Source: Paraglaciecola marina (GTDB lineage Bacteria > Pseudomonadota > Gammaproteobacteria > Enterobacterales > Alteromonadaceae). Taken from it: DNA of 46,333 bases. A program made the translations under genes and the position numbers. The stretch is taken from the NCBI RefSeq assembly GCF_004360155.1, contig NZ_SAIS01000033.1, positions 1 through 46,333 on the forward strand, given 5' to 3'. Position 1 is the stretch's first letter; every line of letters starts with the position of its first letter. The notes beneath the pieces are model-generated. The model was not told where the DNA came from. It was given only the letters and a program-made list of their open reading frames with translations, and made no database searches. This document shows, piece after piece, positions 35,909 through 46,107 of this stretch.

Positions 35909-38900
35909 ATGTTGTATTTGATTCAGTCAAACAAAATGGAATGTTTAGCAGATAGTTTAATTAACTGTTTGCAAGACTCGGCAGGCCAAGGAGAATCGGT
36001 TTTTGAAGCTGATCAAGTCCTAGTGCAAAGTCCAGGTATGTCTCAGTGGCTAAAGATTCAAATAGCTGAAAAACTAGGAATAGCCGCAAACATAGATTTT
36101 CCTTTACCTTCGAGTTTTATATGGCAGCTTTATCAAGCCCATGTAGAAGACTTACCCGAACAATCTGCATTTACTAAACCCAATATGGCATGGAAATTAA
36201 TGGCAATTTTGCCGAGCCAGTTTGAAGATGCCAAATTTGCGTCAATCAAGCAGTATTTGAAGGATGCGCCGCCTTTAAAACTGTATCAGCTAGCCTCAAA
36301 AATTGCTGATGTGTATGACCAATATTTAGTTTACAGACCCGATTGGATCAACCACTGGGAAGCAGGTTTTAATACGCTACCGGATACTGATGACCAAAGG
36401 ATCTGTGAGGCTCATCCATGGCAACCTGTTCTATGGCGGGCTTTGGTGTCTTATAGTAAACATTTAGGTGAGTCACAGTTTCATCGTGCCAATCTTCACG
36501 ATACCTTATTAGAGAAGCTGTATTCCCAAGAGCAAACGTCGACCAAGCCCCTTATGGTATTTGGTATTTCTGCAATGCCACTACAACAATTAGAAGTGCT
36601 AAAAGCGCTATCTAGCACCAGAGATGTTTTAATATTTTGGTTTAACCCCAGCCAGCATTATTGGGGGGATATTGTAGATAAGAAAACCCAAGAAAAAGCA
36701 AAATTAACAGAGTTAGCTCATGCTTCTAAATCAGATGTACAACAAATAGGAGCCGAGTTTCTGGATATTGGTAATCCTTTGTTGGCGTCATGGGGGAAAC
36801 TGGGTAGAGATTACCAAGATATGTTACTTGGTTTTGAATTACAGCAAGAAGACTGTTTTATTGAGACCCAACCAAAAACCTTACTTGAGCATATTCAAAC
36901 AGATATAAACAATCTGGCTTTTAGGGCAAGTACGCAAGAATTGGATGCACAAGAGTTATTATCAAATGGTATCCAGTGTCCAAAAGTAGAAATTGCGCTT
37001 AACGACAATTCGTTACAAGTCCATGGCTGTCACTCTAAGGTACGAGAGCTTGAGGTGCTGCACGACCAACTTTTAAAGCGATTCAAAGATAACCCAAGTT
37101 GGCACCCTGGCGATGTTATAGTGATGATGCCAGATGTAGCCAGCTACGCACCTTTTATAGAAGGGGTGTTTGGTTCGGTTGAAAGTGAGCTGGCTATTCC
37201 TTTTGCGATATCAGATCGAAATGTAGGACAGGTATCGCCATTAATCGCAAGTTTTTTACAGCTTATGAAGTTGCATCAAAGTCGCATAACTCTGTCTGAT
37301 GTATTGTCGTTATTAGAAGTGCCTGCCATCCAGCGTAAGTTCACTATCGAATTACAAGAGTTTGAATTATTGCAGCACTGGTTAACGGATGCTGGGGTTC
37401 GCTGGGGCTGGGATAAACAAGATAAAGCCCGTTGGGATTTGCCCGCTGAACAGCAAAATACCTGGGTGTTTGGATTGCAAAGGTTATTAGCTGGATATGC
37501 CATTTCAAGTGGCGAGTTATATCAAGGGACGCAAGAGGATATATCTGCTTACGCTGATATAGAAGGCCAGCAGGCTGTTGCATTGGGTAAGTGTTATCAA
37601 TTCACAGGTTTATTGCTCAAAGTTTTGGCGTTTTGCCAAGAGCAACAGTCTCTCCAATCTAAGGTAGAGCAGGGCTTAACTTTGCTAGAGGATATGTATC
37701 AGGCCGATGAAAGTGAGCAGACCGATTTACAAATTTTAAGGGAAACCTTAGAAAACTTAACTGCCCATACTGCACAATTTCCTGAGGATATTGACCAAGA
37801 TATTTTTGTTAGTGAACTACAGCAAAACATTCAAGAAAAGGGCGTAGGGCAAAGGTTTTTAGCAGGCTATGTTAACTTTTGTACCCTTATGCCAATGCGA
37901 AGTATTCCTTTTAAGATGGTTTGCTTGTTGGGGATAAATGATACCGATTACCCCAGACAGAGTGTTCCAATGGGATTTGACTTAATGCGTTTAGCCCCGG
38001 TAAAACGAGGGGACCGCTCTAGACGATTAGATGACCGCTACCTATTTTTAGAAGCCTTACTTTCTGCTAGAGAACAACTGTACTTTAGCTACCAAGGTTT
38101 TAGCCAAAAAGACAACAGCCCTCTGGCACCCTCTATTTTACTCAGTGAGTTATTAGAATATTGTCAACATGGTTTTAGCTTATCAGGGCAGTTGTCATTA
38201 GAGGCAGAAGAAACCGAAAAAAATCTTCTGGCTCATTTAAGCTACCATCATAAATTGCAACCTTTTGATAAGGCCTACTTTGATACACAAGCTAACGAGT
38301 ACGGCCATCCTAAGACGTTTAGTTTTAATATAAACCAGCAACGCATAGCACAGCAAACAAACCAGCCGTTGACTCCTTATGCCTTTAATACGCTAACTGC
38401 AAATAGCACTGATGAAGCTATAGTCGCCAACCAAAGTGATTGGGATGCCAATCAAGTAACCTTAGATGAATTGATTCAGTTTTATGAAAACCCAGCAAAG
38501 GCTTTTATCATGCATCGCTGGCAGTCTCGCTTTTATTCTCTAGGGCAGGTTAGTAGTGATGAAGAGCCGTTTGGCTTTGATGGCTTAGATAAATATATTC
38601 TGATTGATAGATTAGTGCAGCACCAGCTAAGCCAGTTTGTAAACCAATCCAATCAAAACTCAAAAGCGCCAATAATAGCGCAGTTTAGGGCAGAAGGTAG
38701 ATTACCAACTGCCTACACTGGCGATCTTGCCTTAAGGCCGCTAATGACACAAAGCTCTGATTTGGCAAAACAAATAGTTGAACTGAGTCAATCAAATGCT
38801 GATTTACTTGAAGATTCGAGTATGTATCAAGAGCAAAATATTGACATAGCACTAACACTAAACGATACCCTGCTAACAGGGAGAATACATCACCTCTATG

Positions 38901-39343
38901 GGCCAAATTTGTTACTTTGGCGCAGTGGTAAATTAAGATCTAAAGACCGAATTGCTCTTTATTTACAATGGCTGGCTTTATGTGCCCAAGGGGGCAAAGT
39001 GATCTTAGATAAAGGGTATTTTCTAAATGTAGGCAAGGCATACAGTTTGCCTGCAATTGAGCCCCAGCAAGCAGCTGAGCAATTAAGTGTATGGATTAAA
39101 TATTGGCAGTTAGGGCATACCCAAATATTACATTTTTATCCTGAAGCTGCATGGCAATGGGTTAAAACCCAAGACGTAGGAAAAACCATCAAGGCCTTTG
39201 AAGGAGACAATTTTTCAAAAGGAGATGCAGATGATGCTCACATACAAAGAGTTTGCCCTGATTTAAACATTCATTTTGACGCCTTTACTGAGCTATCTGA
39301 AGAATTACTCATGCCTTTACTCGAACAAGGAGGTGATAAGTGA
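35909..39343 (+). CDS. recC: RecBCD subunit RecC
   Basis: A 1144-aa subunit of exonuclease V, which processes double-strand DNA ends and, in known systems, recognises the Chi sequence. RecC is an inactive helicase/nuclease homologue; typical stretches are LVQSPGMSQWLKIQIAEKLGIAANIDFPLPSSFIWQ near the N-terminus and MPMRSIPFKMVCLLGINDTDYPRQ in the middle. The length matches E. coli RecC (1122 aa). It is the first gene of a recC-recB-recD operon; its TGA overlaps the recB start. There is no strong ribosome site before the ATG. No thyA or ptrA gene, as found beside recC in E. coli, is present. Confidence 0.95.
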   Translation: MLYLIQSNKMECLADSLINCLQDSAGQGESVFEADQVLVQSPGMSQWLKIQIAEKLGIAANIDFPLPSSFIWQLYQAHVEDLPEQSAFTKPNMAWKLMAILPSQFEDAKFASIKQYLKDAPPLKLYQLASKIADVYDQYLVYRPDWINHWEAGFNTLPDTDDQRICEAHPWQPVLWRALVSYSKHLGESQFHRANLHDTLLEKLYSQEQTSTKPLMVFGISAMPLQQLEVLKALSSTRDVLIFWFNPSQHYWGDIVDKKTQEKAKLTELAHASKSDVQQIGAEFLDIGNPLLASWGKLGRDYQDMLLGFELQQEDCFIETQPKTLLEHIQTDINNLAFRASTQELDAQELLSNGIQCPKVEIALNDNSLQVHGCHSKVRELEVLHDQLLKRFKDNPSWHPGDVIVMMPDVASYAPFIEGVFGSVESELAIPFAISDRNVGQVSPLIASFLQLMKLHQSRITLSDVLSLLEVPAIQRKFTIELQEFELLQHWLTDAGVRWGWDKQDKARWDLPAEQQNTWVFGLQRLLAGYAISSGELYQGTQEDISAYADIEGQQAVALGKCYQFTGLLLKVLAFCQEQQSLQSKVEQGLTLLEDMYQADESEQTDLQILRETLENLTAHTAQFPEDIDQDIFVSELQQNIQEKGVGQRFLAGYVNFCTLMPMRSIPFKMVCLLGINDTDYPRQSVPMGFDLMRLAPVKRGDRSRRLDDRYLFLEALLSAREQLYFSYQGFSQKDNSPLAPSILLSELLEYCQHGFSLSGQLSLEAEETEKNLLAHLSYHHKLQPFDKAYFDTQANEYGHPKTFSFNINQQRIAQQTNQPLTPYAFNTLTANSTDEAIVANQSDWDANQVTLDELIQFYENPAKAFIMHRWQSRFYSLGQVSSDEEPFGFDGLDKYILIDRLVQHQLSQFVNQSNQNSKAPIIAQFRAEGRLPTAYTGDLALRPLMTQSSDLAKQIVELSQSNADLLEDSSMYQEQNIDIALTLNDTLLTGRIHHLYGPNLLLWRSGKLRSKDRIALYLQWLALCAQGGKVILDKGYFLNVGKAYSLPAIEPQQAAEQLSVWIKYWQLGHTQILHFYPEAAWQWVKTQDVGKTIKAFEGDNFSKGDADDAHIQRVCPDLNIHFDAFTELSEELLMPLLEQGGDK
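39327..39342 (+). promoter_or_regulatory. Full-length Shine-Dalgarno and overlapping GTG start of recB
   Basis: AAGGAGGTGAT at 39327-39337 is an uninterrupted match to the anti-Shine-Dalgarno end of 16S rRNA. It stands within the last recC codons, and GTG at 39340-39342 overlaps the recC TGA (39341-39343). It fixes the recB start and implies translational coupling. Confidence 0.85.
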
Positions 39344-42300
39344 GCACACAGGTCAATCAGTCTCAAGAGTTACACATGCAGCCATTAGATCCAATCTCGT
39401 TTCCTTTGTATGGCCCTTCTTTGATAGAAGCCAGTGCAGGTACAGGTAAAACTTACACCATAGTTAATTTGTATTTAAGATTATTACTTGGGCGAGGCTG
39501 CCAAGCCTTAGGCGTAGAGCAAATCTTGGTGGTGACTTTCACCAATGCAGCAACCGGAGAGCTAAAAGAGCGTATTCGTCAGCGCCTTCGAGATGCTCAC
39601 CTTGCGTTTTTCGCAAAAAAGAGTGACGACCCTTTTATTCAGCAGCTTATTGAACAAAGCGACAATATAGAACTAGATTGCCAGCGTTTGTCTTTGGCAA
39701 GTAAGCAAATGGATGAAGCGGCTGTCTATACTATTCATGGTTTTTGTCACAAGGCGCTTACCGAACATGCCTTTGAAAGTGGAGCAATGTACGAGCAGAG
39801 CTTTATTTTGGATGAGTCCGAATGGCTCAAAATGGCGGCAGAAGACTATTGGCGTAAGCATGTAACTAGGTTAGACCCTTACACGCTAGAGATACTGCTA
39901 AAGCAATGGACCACACCACAAAGTATGTTGGCGAATATTTCTGGCTTATTAGCCCAACATGCCAAGCCAAATCAAACTATGAGCATAGAAACTGCCATTA
40001 GCTGTGCTCAAGAATATGCTGAACAGGTAGCTAAAGTTAAACATTGGTGGCTGACAGAAAACATAACCGAACAGCTGTCGAAAGCCAATCTTAGTGGGCG
40101 CAGTAAACTGGCCAAACTACCTTTTTTACAAGCTATGCAGGCATTTTGTAATAGCGATATCTTGCTTATTGATTTTGACAAAGATGGCTGGAACTTGTTT
40201 TTCCCAGAAAAAGTCGAAAAAGCGAAGAAAAAGGGCAGTGCGGACTTATCTCATCTCGATTTTAGCCGTTTTGAGGCATTACAAAGTGCGCTGACCCGAT
40301 GTCAAAACACTATCAAAATAGCCTTTAGTGAACATGCTATGTCTGTGGTGTCTGCAAACTTAGCGTCTCACAAACAAAGGTTACACCTGCTATCACCTGA
40401 AGACTTATTAGCGGGGCTGCAGCGGGCATTACGCCTTCAGTCAGAAACCCCAGTGCAAGACGGAACTAGCCGCAGTACACAAGGTTTAGCCAGTACTATA
40501 GTGAGTAACTTTCCTGCAGCCTTGATAGATGAATTTCAAGACACAGACCCAATTCAGTTTGAAGTTTTCCAGAGGATTTACGGAACACCTAGCGATGATA
40601 GTCAAATTTCAGCAGAGCAAGCACCATGCTGGATTATGATTGGCGACCCTAAGCAAGCCATTTATGGCTTTAGGGGGGCCGATATCTTTACCTACATAAA
40701 AGCTAAACAATGGGTACCTAGTGACAAGCATTTTACTTTAGCCACCAATTGGCGCTCCGCCCCTGACTTAATTAACGCAATTAATCAGGTGTTTAGTCGC
40801 AGCGCTAAAGGATTCTTGTTTGAGGAAAATATACCGTTTCAACCCGTTGGGGCAGGGCGCAACTTAGCGGGATTACGAGTGCAAGGTGACGCTGTTCCAT
40901 GCCTAGACTTTTTACATTTACGAAGTGAGAAAAGCCCTGTCACTCTTGCCAGTGAAGCCTATGATAAACTTGCTTTGGCCACGGCTAAGCAGATTTCACA
41001 TTGGTTGCTGTTAGCTGAAACAGGCCAAGCGCAACTAAATGGTAAAACTGTGACAGCAGCTGATTGTTGCGTCCTTGTCCGTAACCGCAACGAAGCCCAG
41101 ATCATTAAAAGCGCATTAGCATCGGTGAATGTTGCCAGTGTGTTTTTGTCTCGAACCAGTGTGTTTTCGACTCAGGTGGCTTTAGATTTACTGAGGTTAT
41201 TAAAAGCCCTTAGTCAGCCAACAGACGAACGACTATTAAAAACAGCATTGCTAAGTGAGCTATTTACCCTAAATGATAAAGCCTTAGATGCACTATTTAA
41301 TGATGAAGCCCGTTGGCAAGAAGTATTAGAGCTGAGCGCGTATTGGCATCAAACTTGGAAAAAACACGGCATAATAAAGGCAATTAACCAAGTATTAGAC
41401 TACTTCAATGTTGAGCAAGGATTAATACAATACTTTAGCGATGGCTTACGTAGAGTGACAGATCTGCGTCACCTTAGTGAACTTTTGCAACAACAGAGTA
41501 TTCAGTTAATTGGCGAAGCACAGCTAATTCACTGGTACGAGAATTGTTTGCTAGAGCCAGATCACCAAAGTGATAGCCAACAAATGCGTTTAGAAAGCGA
41601 CGCAAACCTAGTGCAAATCATTACCTTACATTCATCAAAAGGGCTGGAGTATCCTTTGGTATTCATACCCTTTGCCAGCAGTTATAAAAATACAAAAGAA
41701 GCCTTGTATCACAACGAAGACCAAGATCTAGAAGTAGACTTTTTAACCCAAGATAAAAACCTCCAGAAGGCAGACTTTGAAAGACTAGCAGAAGATATAC
41801 GCTTATTTTATGTGGCCGTAACCCGGGCCATATATTACTGCAGTGTTGGCGTTTGGAATGTAAGCCTAGGTAAGTCTAAAAAAGAGTCGGGCTTTGCGCT
41901 GTCAGCCCTAGGCAGTCTACTCATGTTTATAAAAGATGATGCAGAAGCAGCAGAATTGCCGGCAATAACCGACGACGCTATAGCCGATAAAATAGATGCA
42001 CTCACTCAAATATGCGATGTGTCTTATCGTAGCTTCACACAAGTTGAAATTGAACCTTCAAACACAGTCGCTACCAGTAAAAATCAAACTAGGACGTCTC
42101 AAACGCTACAGGTTTTGCACTTGCCTAAGCCTGTGCAACGTACTTGGCGTTTAACCAGTTATTCGGCAATAAGTAGCCAACAAGTGCATTTAGATATGCC
42201 ATCACCAGGACAAGATGAAGGGCTTGACCCCACACAAGAGCATATCTTAATTGAGGATGGCATTGACGACTCAAGTTTAGCTGAAATCATACAAACCCCT

Positions 42301-43107
42301 TTTAACTTTGAAAGAGGGGCCAATGCCGGTTCGTTTCTCCATGGCGTATTAGAAAATATAGACTTACAACAACCAGAGCAGCTAGCTGATGTGATTAAAC
42401 AACAGGCAACATGGTTTGGTATTGATGAGTCGTGGCAAGGCTGTTTAGAGACTTGGTTAGAAGATGTGTTAAAGAGCCCTTTTAGTACAGATACTGACCC
42501 CCTTGAAACGTCTAATTTGAGCCTAGCCCAGTTAGCTCCTAGGCAAGTTAAAGTAGAAATGGAGTTTCACATGCCATTACATCAAGTAAAGGTGCAAGAC
42601 TTTAACCGCATAATTAACCAGTATTCAAAGCAACATGTTAGAGATTACCAGTTCGAAGAACTTAACGGCATGATTAAAGGTTTTATTGATTTAATGTTTG
42701 AATTTAACGGCAAATTTTATGTAGCCGATTATAAATCAAATCACTTGGGCGACAGCTACGATGATTATCATTTAGGTGCTATGGAAAAAGCCATGACAGA
42801 GCACGACTACCATTTACAAGCCATTCTTTACACTTTAGCCCTGCATCGCTGGTTAGATTATAAGTTACCCAATTATGAGTACAGCACACATATTGGTGGC
42901 GCATACTACTTGTTTTTGCGGGGCATGAGCCAAAGCGTACCGGGTAATGGCGTGTATTTTGTGTTACCTGAACAATCATTGATTGAGCAGTTAGATGATT
43001 TATTTTCTGACAAATTAACTGCAATAACGCCCCAGCAAGCCACAAGGTTACAAAAAGAGGAAACGCTAGAAAGCCCTAACCAACAAGGACAATTAGATCT
43101 ATGGTGA
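39340..43107 (+). CDS. recB: RecBCD subunit RecB (helicase-nuclease)
   Basis: A 1255-aa subunit of the RecBCD enzyme: 3'-5' UvrD-family helicase and the complex's only nuclease. Helicase motifs: Walker A EASAGTGKTYT, DEFQDTDPIQF, GDPKQAIYGFRGAD, and the motif VI region RLFYVAVTRA. The C-terminal RecB nuclease domain has GFIDLMFEFNGKFYVADYKSN, with the catalytic Asp, Asp and Lys in place, so the nuclease should be active. It starts at GTG 39340, overlapping recC by 4 bp, and ends 7 bp before recD. Confidence 0.95.
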   Translation: MSTQVNQSQELHMQPLDPISFPLYGPSLIEASAGTGKTYTIVNLYLRLLLGRGCQALGVEQILVVTFTNAATGELKERIRQRLRDAHLAFFAKKSDDPFIQQLIEQSDNIELDCQRLSLASKQMDEAAVYTIHGFCHKALTEHAFESGAMYEQSFILDESEWLKMAAEDYWRKHVTRLDPYTLEILLKQWTTPQSMLANISGLLAQHAKPNQTMSIETAISCAQEYAEQVAKVKHWWLTENITEQLSKANLSGRSKLAKLPFLQAMQAFCNSDILLIDFDKDGWNLFFPEKVEKAKKKGSADLSHLDFSRFEALQSALTRCQNTIKIAFSEHAMSVVSANLASHKQRLHLLSPEDLLAGLQRALRLQSETPVQDGTSRSTQGLASTIVSNFPAALIDEFQDTDPIQFEVFQRIYGTPSDDSQISAEQAPCWIMIGDPKQAIYGFRGADIFTYIKAKQWVPSDKHFTLATNWRSAPDLINAINQVFSRSAKGFLFEENIPFQPVGAGRNLAGLRVQGDAVPCLDFLHLRSEKSPVTLASEAYDKLALATAKQISHWLLLAETGQAQLNGKTVTAADCCVLVRNRNEAQIIKSALASVNVASVFLSRTSVFSTQVALDLLRLLKALSQPTDERLLKTALLSELFTLNDKALDALFNDEARWQEVLELSAYWHQTWKKHGIIKAINQVLDYFNVEQGLIQYFSDGLRRVTDLRHLSELLQQQSIQLIGEAQLIHWYENCLLEPDHQSDSQQMRLESDANLVQIITLHSSKGLEYPLVFIPFASSYKNTKEALYHNEDQDLEVDFLTQDKNLQKADFERLAEDIRLFYVAVTRAIYYCSVGVWNVSLGKSKKESGFALSALGSLLMFIKDDAEAAELPAITDDAIADKIDALTQICDVSYRSFTQVEIEPSNTVATSKNQTRTSQTLQVLHLPKPVQRTWRLTSYSAISSQQVHLDMPSPGQDEGLDPTQEHILIEDGIDDSSLAEIIQTPFNFERGANAGSFLHGVLENIDLQQPEQLADVIKQQATWFGIDESWQGCLETWLEDVLKSPFSTDTDPLETSNLSLAQLAPRQVKVEMEFHMPLHQVKVQDFNRIINQYSKQHVRDYQFEELNGMIKGFIDLMFEFNGKFYVADYKSNHLGDSYDDYHLGAMEKAMTEHDYHLQAILYTLALHRWLDYKLPNYEYSTHIGGAYYLFLRGMSQSVPGNGVYFVLPEQSLIEQLDDLFSDKLTAITPQQATRLQKEETLESPNQQGQLDLW

Positions 43108-43114
43108 GCCGCTA

Positions 43115-45094
43115 ATGTTAATGCAAATTCACACAAACCAAGGGTTAAAATCAGCGTTAGAGCAATTGCTCGCGAATGGGAGAATTCGTGCCATAGACTT
43201 AGCCTTTGCTGACTTTATTTACAGCGAAGAACAGCACTTGCCTCAACCCATCAGAGATTGTATTTGCTTACTTGCAGCTCACTTAAGTGCACAAGCTGGT
43301 GCACAACATACATGTATTGAATTAAACACCTTAGGCCAACCATTTTTGGGCGTGTATGTATTTCCAGAAACCTCAGTGCTACTAGGTTACCTAGAACAGG
43401 CTCACACCATAAAGAACTTTGATTTAGATAAAGACCAAGCTGAAAAAAAGGTAAGCAAGCCCATAGTTATTGACAATGGCCAAGTATATTTACAGCGATA
43501 TTGGCAATATGAAGCACAACTTGCAGCGATCATTCGTAAAAAAGCAGCAGTAACCAATAACATTGATATTCCTAAAGCCAAGACTTTGTTAAAGCGTTTA
43601 TTTGTAACTGAGCCTAGCCAGGTTAGCCCTATAGACAATACAGTTGACTGGCAAAAAGTGGCAGTGTGTGTGGCGGTAAGCCAATCTTTAAGCTTTATTA
43701 CCGGTGGCCCAGGTACAGGGAAAACCACCACAGTGACTCGCTTACTTGCTTTACTACAAGGCTTGGCTGCCACAAACAGCAAACGCAAAGGTAAACCTCT
43801 AAACATTCAATTGGTTGCGCCAACTGGTAAGGCGGCGGCTAGGTTAACCGAGTCTATCAGTGCCGCTAAACTAAAACTCCCCGCGGACTTACAAAACGAT
43901 TTACCTGAAAAATGTCAAACTATTCATAGGTTATTGGGCGCTAAACCACAAAGTCCGTACTTCAAAGCCAATGCCAGCAATCCGCTACATTTAGATGTTT
44001 TAGTGTTAGACGAAGCATCTATGGTTGATTTGCCACTAATGACTAAATTATTTGCTGCATTACCCACTCACGCCCACGTTATTTTGCTTGGTGATAAAGA
44101 CCAACTAGCCTCTGTAGAAACCGGAAGTGTGTTATCAGATATTTGCGCTGCATGCGAGTCACCTACAGAATCAATGGAGTCACTGAACTTGTATGGGGCA
44201 CCTCTACAGCAAACCTTGTCAGAGCTGATGGATTTAGCGAATTATACGGTGGCTGAGCCAAAGTCTATTAAAACCAGTCTTATACAAAATAACCTAGTGA
44301 CCTTGCTAAAAAGTCACAGGTTTAAAGATGACAGCGGCATTGGTCAGTTAGCCAAGCATATAAATAAAGGGCAGGGGGCAAAGTGTGTTTCTCTGTTAAG
44401 TGGCACAGAGTTTAACGATATAGATTGGTATCAACCCTGCCAAACCAATACACAAGCTGTGGCCAACGAAATACTTAATACCTTAATTGTTAAGCTATTA
44501 CCTGTTTACAAAGCATATCTTAAAGCCCTGTCTCAAGGGGACATTCACCTAGGCTTTAAACTGTTACAAACCCAGCAAGTATTATGTGCTCAAAAAAATG
44601 GTTTTTGGGGCGTTAATCAACTAAATGCACTAATAGAAAATGAGTTATCTAAGCAAGGCTTGATAGATACCAGCAAAGACTTTTACATAGGTCGCCCAGT
44701 TATGCTCGCAAAGAACGATCATCAATTAAAGCTGTTTAATGGCGACATAGGCCTAGTTATGGCTGATCCAACTAATCCTAGTCTTACTAAGGTATGGTTT
44801 ATCACCCCAGATGGTGAAATAAGGGGGTTACTACCAAGCCGGTTACCAAGTGTAGAAACCCTTTACGCCATGACTATACATAAAAGCCAAGGCTCAGAGT
44901 TTGAGTCAGTATATTTATGTTTACCGCCACTTACCCCTAATAACCAAGGGCGAGGGTTAAACCGTGAGCTAATTTACACAGGCCTTACCCGAGCTAGAAA
45001 GCAGTTTATGTTATTTGCAGAACAAAAAGCACTAATGCTAAGCCTTAAACAGCAGTGCGTTCGTGGTAGCGGTTTGGCGGTAAGGTTGGTGTGA
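43115..45094 (+). CDS. recD: RecBCD subunit RecD (5'-3' helicase)
   Basis: A 659-aa SF1B 5'-3' helicase, the fast motor of RecBCD. Motifs: Walker A GGPGTGKTTTV, Walker B LVLDEASMVDL, GDKDQLASVETGSVLSDI, and the C-terminal TIHKSQGSEFE and GLTRARKQ. The length exceeds E. coli RecD (608 aa). It begins 7 bp after recB in the same operon. Its stop is only 10 bp from the convergent intI stop, with no terminator between, so read-through from either side could interfere. Confidence 0.95.
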   Translation: MLMQIHTNQGLKSALEQLLANGRIRAIDLAFADFIYSEEQHLPQPIRDCICLLAAHLSAQAGAQHTCIELNTLGQPFLGVYVFPETSVLLGYLEQAHTIKNFDLDKDQAEKKVSKPIVIDNGQVYLQRYWQYEAQLAAIIRKKAAVTNNIDIPKAKTLLKRLFVTEPSQVSPIDNTVDWQKVAVCVAVSQSLSFITGGPGTGKTTTVTRLLALLQGLAATNSKRKGKPLNIQLVAPTGKAAARLTESISAAKLKLPADLQNDLPEKCQTIHRLLGAKPQSPYFKANASNPLHLDVLVLDEASMVDLPLMTKLFAALPTHAHVILLGDKDQLASVETGSVLSDICAACESPTESMESLNLYGAPLQQTLSELMDLANYTVAEPKSIKTSLIQNNLVTLLKSHRFKDDSGIGQLAKHINKGQGAKCVSLLSGTEFNDIDWYQPCQTNTQAVANEILNTLIVKLLPVYKAYLKALSQGDIHLGFKLLQTQQVLCAQKNGFWGVNQLNALIENELSKQGLIDTSKDFYIGRPVMLAKNDHQLKLFNGDIGLVMADPTNPSLTKVWFITPDGEIRGLLPSRLPSVETLYAMTIHKSQGSEFESVYLCLPPLTPNNQGRGLNRELIYTGLTRARKQFMLFAEQKALMLSLKQQCVRGSGLAVRLV

Positions 45095-45104
45095 TGCTGC
45101 GGTT

Positions 45105-46070
45105 TTATAGCCTAGATAAAGGGCTGACTACTGAGTTGCCGCCACGTTGTAATATATGGGTATATATTTGAGTGGTACGCAAGTCTGCATGGCCTAGCTG
45201 GTCTTGAACGGTGCGAATATCGGCACCCGACTGTAATAGGTGAGTGGCAAAACTGTGGCGTAACGTATGAGGTGTCACTGTTTTAGGTATGTTAGCTTTT
45301 TTGGCGGCATTTCGTACTGCTTTTTGTATGGTTGTTTCATCGCAATGATGTCGCCTCAATAGGTTACTTTCAGGATCTATAGAGAGTTTTACACTTGGAA
45401 ATAAATATTGCCATTGAAGGCTTCGAGTTGCTCCTTGATACTTCATTCGTAATCTATTTGGTAGGTAAACCCCAGCATATTCTGGATGTGTGAGATCTGA
45501 GATAAGATATTGCTCTACCGAAACAATTTGACTACGAAGAGCTTTGTGAAGCTCTGGAGCTAGAGTCACAACCCTATGTTTACCACCCTTTCCGTACCAA
45601 ATTTTTATACATGAAAAATCAAAGTCTACATCTTTAACCCGTAGACGAACCGCCTCCATTAATCGCAACCCACTACCATAAAGTAAGGATACTAATAGTT
45701 TATTATTTGCATTGACGTAAGAGAAAAGTGCTTTAACTTCTTCAACTGTCAACACTACAGGTAATTTCCTCTGCCGAGTACTTTTTACAAAGTTGAGCTT
45801 TATCTTCAACGGTTTATCAATAATGTCCTTATAAAGATAAACCAATGCATTAAGGGCACTTGCCTGCGTACTAGGGGCTGCATCTAATTTTATGACTAAG
45901 TGATTTAAAAATTCCTCAACTTCATTATCTCCCATTTGTGCTGGGTGACGTTTTTTATGAAAGCAAATAAAACGGTAAATCCAATGGATGTAGCTTTCTA
46001 TGGTCTTTTTGGCATAGTTGCGCTGATACATGACTTCCTTAATATGAATTAAAAACGGTGATTTATTCAT
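45105..46070 (-). CDS. intI: Integron integrase IntI (chromosomal type)
   Basis: A 321-aa tyrosine recombinase that inserts and excises gene cassettes at attI and attC. Catalytic residues are R136 (GSGLRLMEA), K164 region, H268 and R271 (TPHTLRHSFATHLL), H294 (QLGHADL) and Y303 (IYTHI), all present. The extra segment between the core motifs that is specific to integron integrases is present (about 198-242, with GATRSLQWQYLFPS followed by RRHHCDETTIQKAV). The gene is not truncated. It is convergent with recD and divergent from a presumed cassette array starting at about 46.29 kb. A consensus LexA box lies 22 bp before its ATG. Confidence 0.95.
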   Translation of the reverse strand: MNKSPFLIHIKEVMYQRNYAKKTIESYIHWIYRFICFHKKRHPAQMGDNEVEEFLNHLVIKLDAAPSTQASALNALVYLYKDIIDKPLKIKLNFVKSTRQRKLPVVLTVEEVKALFSYVNANNKLLVSLLYGSGLRLMEAVRLRVKDVDFDFSCIKIWYGKGGKHRVVTLAPELHKALRSQIVSVEQYLISDLTHPEYAGVYLPNRLRMKYQGATRSLQWQYLFPSVKLSIDPESNLLRRHHCDETTIQKAVRNAAKKANIPKTVTPHTLRHSFATHLLQSGADIRTVQDQLGHADLRTTQIYTHILQRGGNSVVSPLSRL

Positions 46071-46091
46071 TAGATTTTTCCAATCAATTAA

Positions 46092-46107
46092 CTGTATATA
46101 ATTACAG
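46092..46107. promoter_or_regulatory. LexA (SOS) box of intI
   Basis: CTGTATATAATTACAG is an exact CTGT-N8-ACAG LexA site, with A and T on the outer flanks (AACTG...CAGTT), 22 bp before the intI start codon. LexA control of intI is established for class 1 and Vibrio integrons; the sequence predicts the same here, with cassette recombination induced by DNA damage. Confidence 0.9.
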
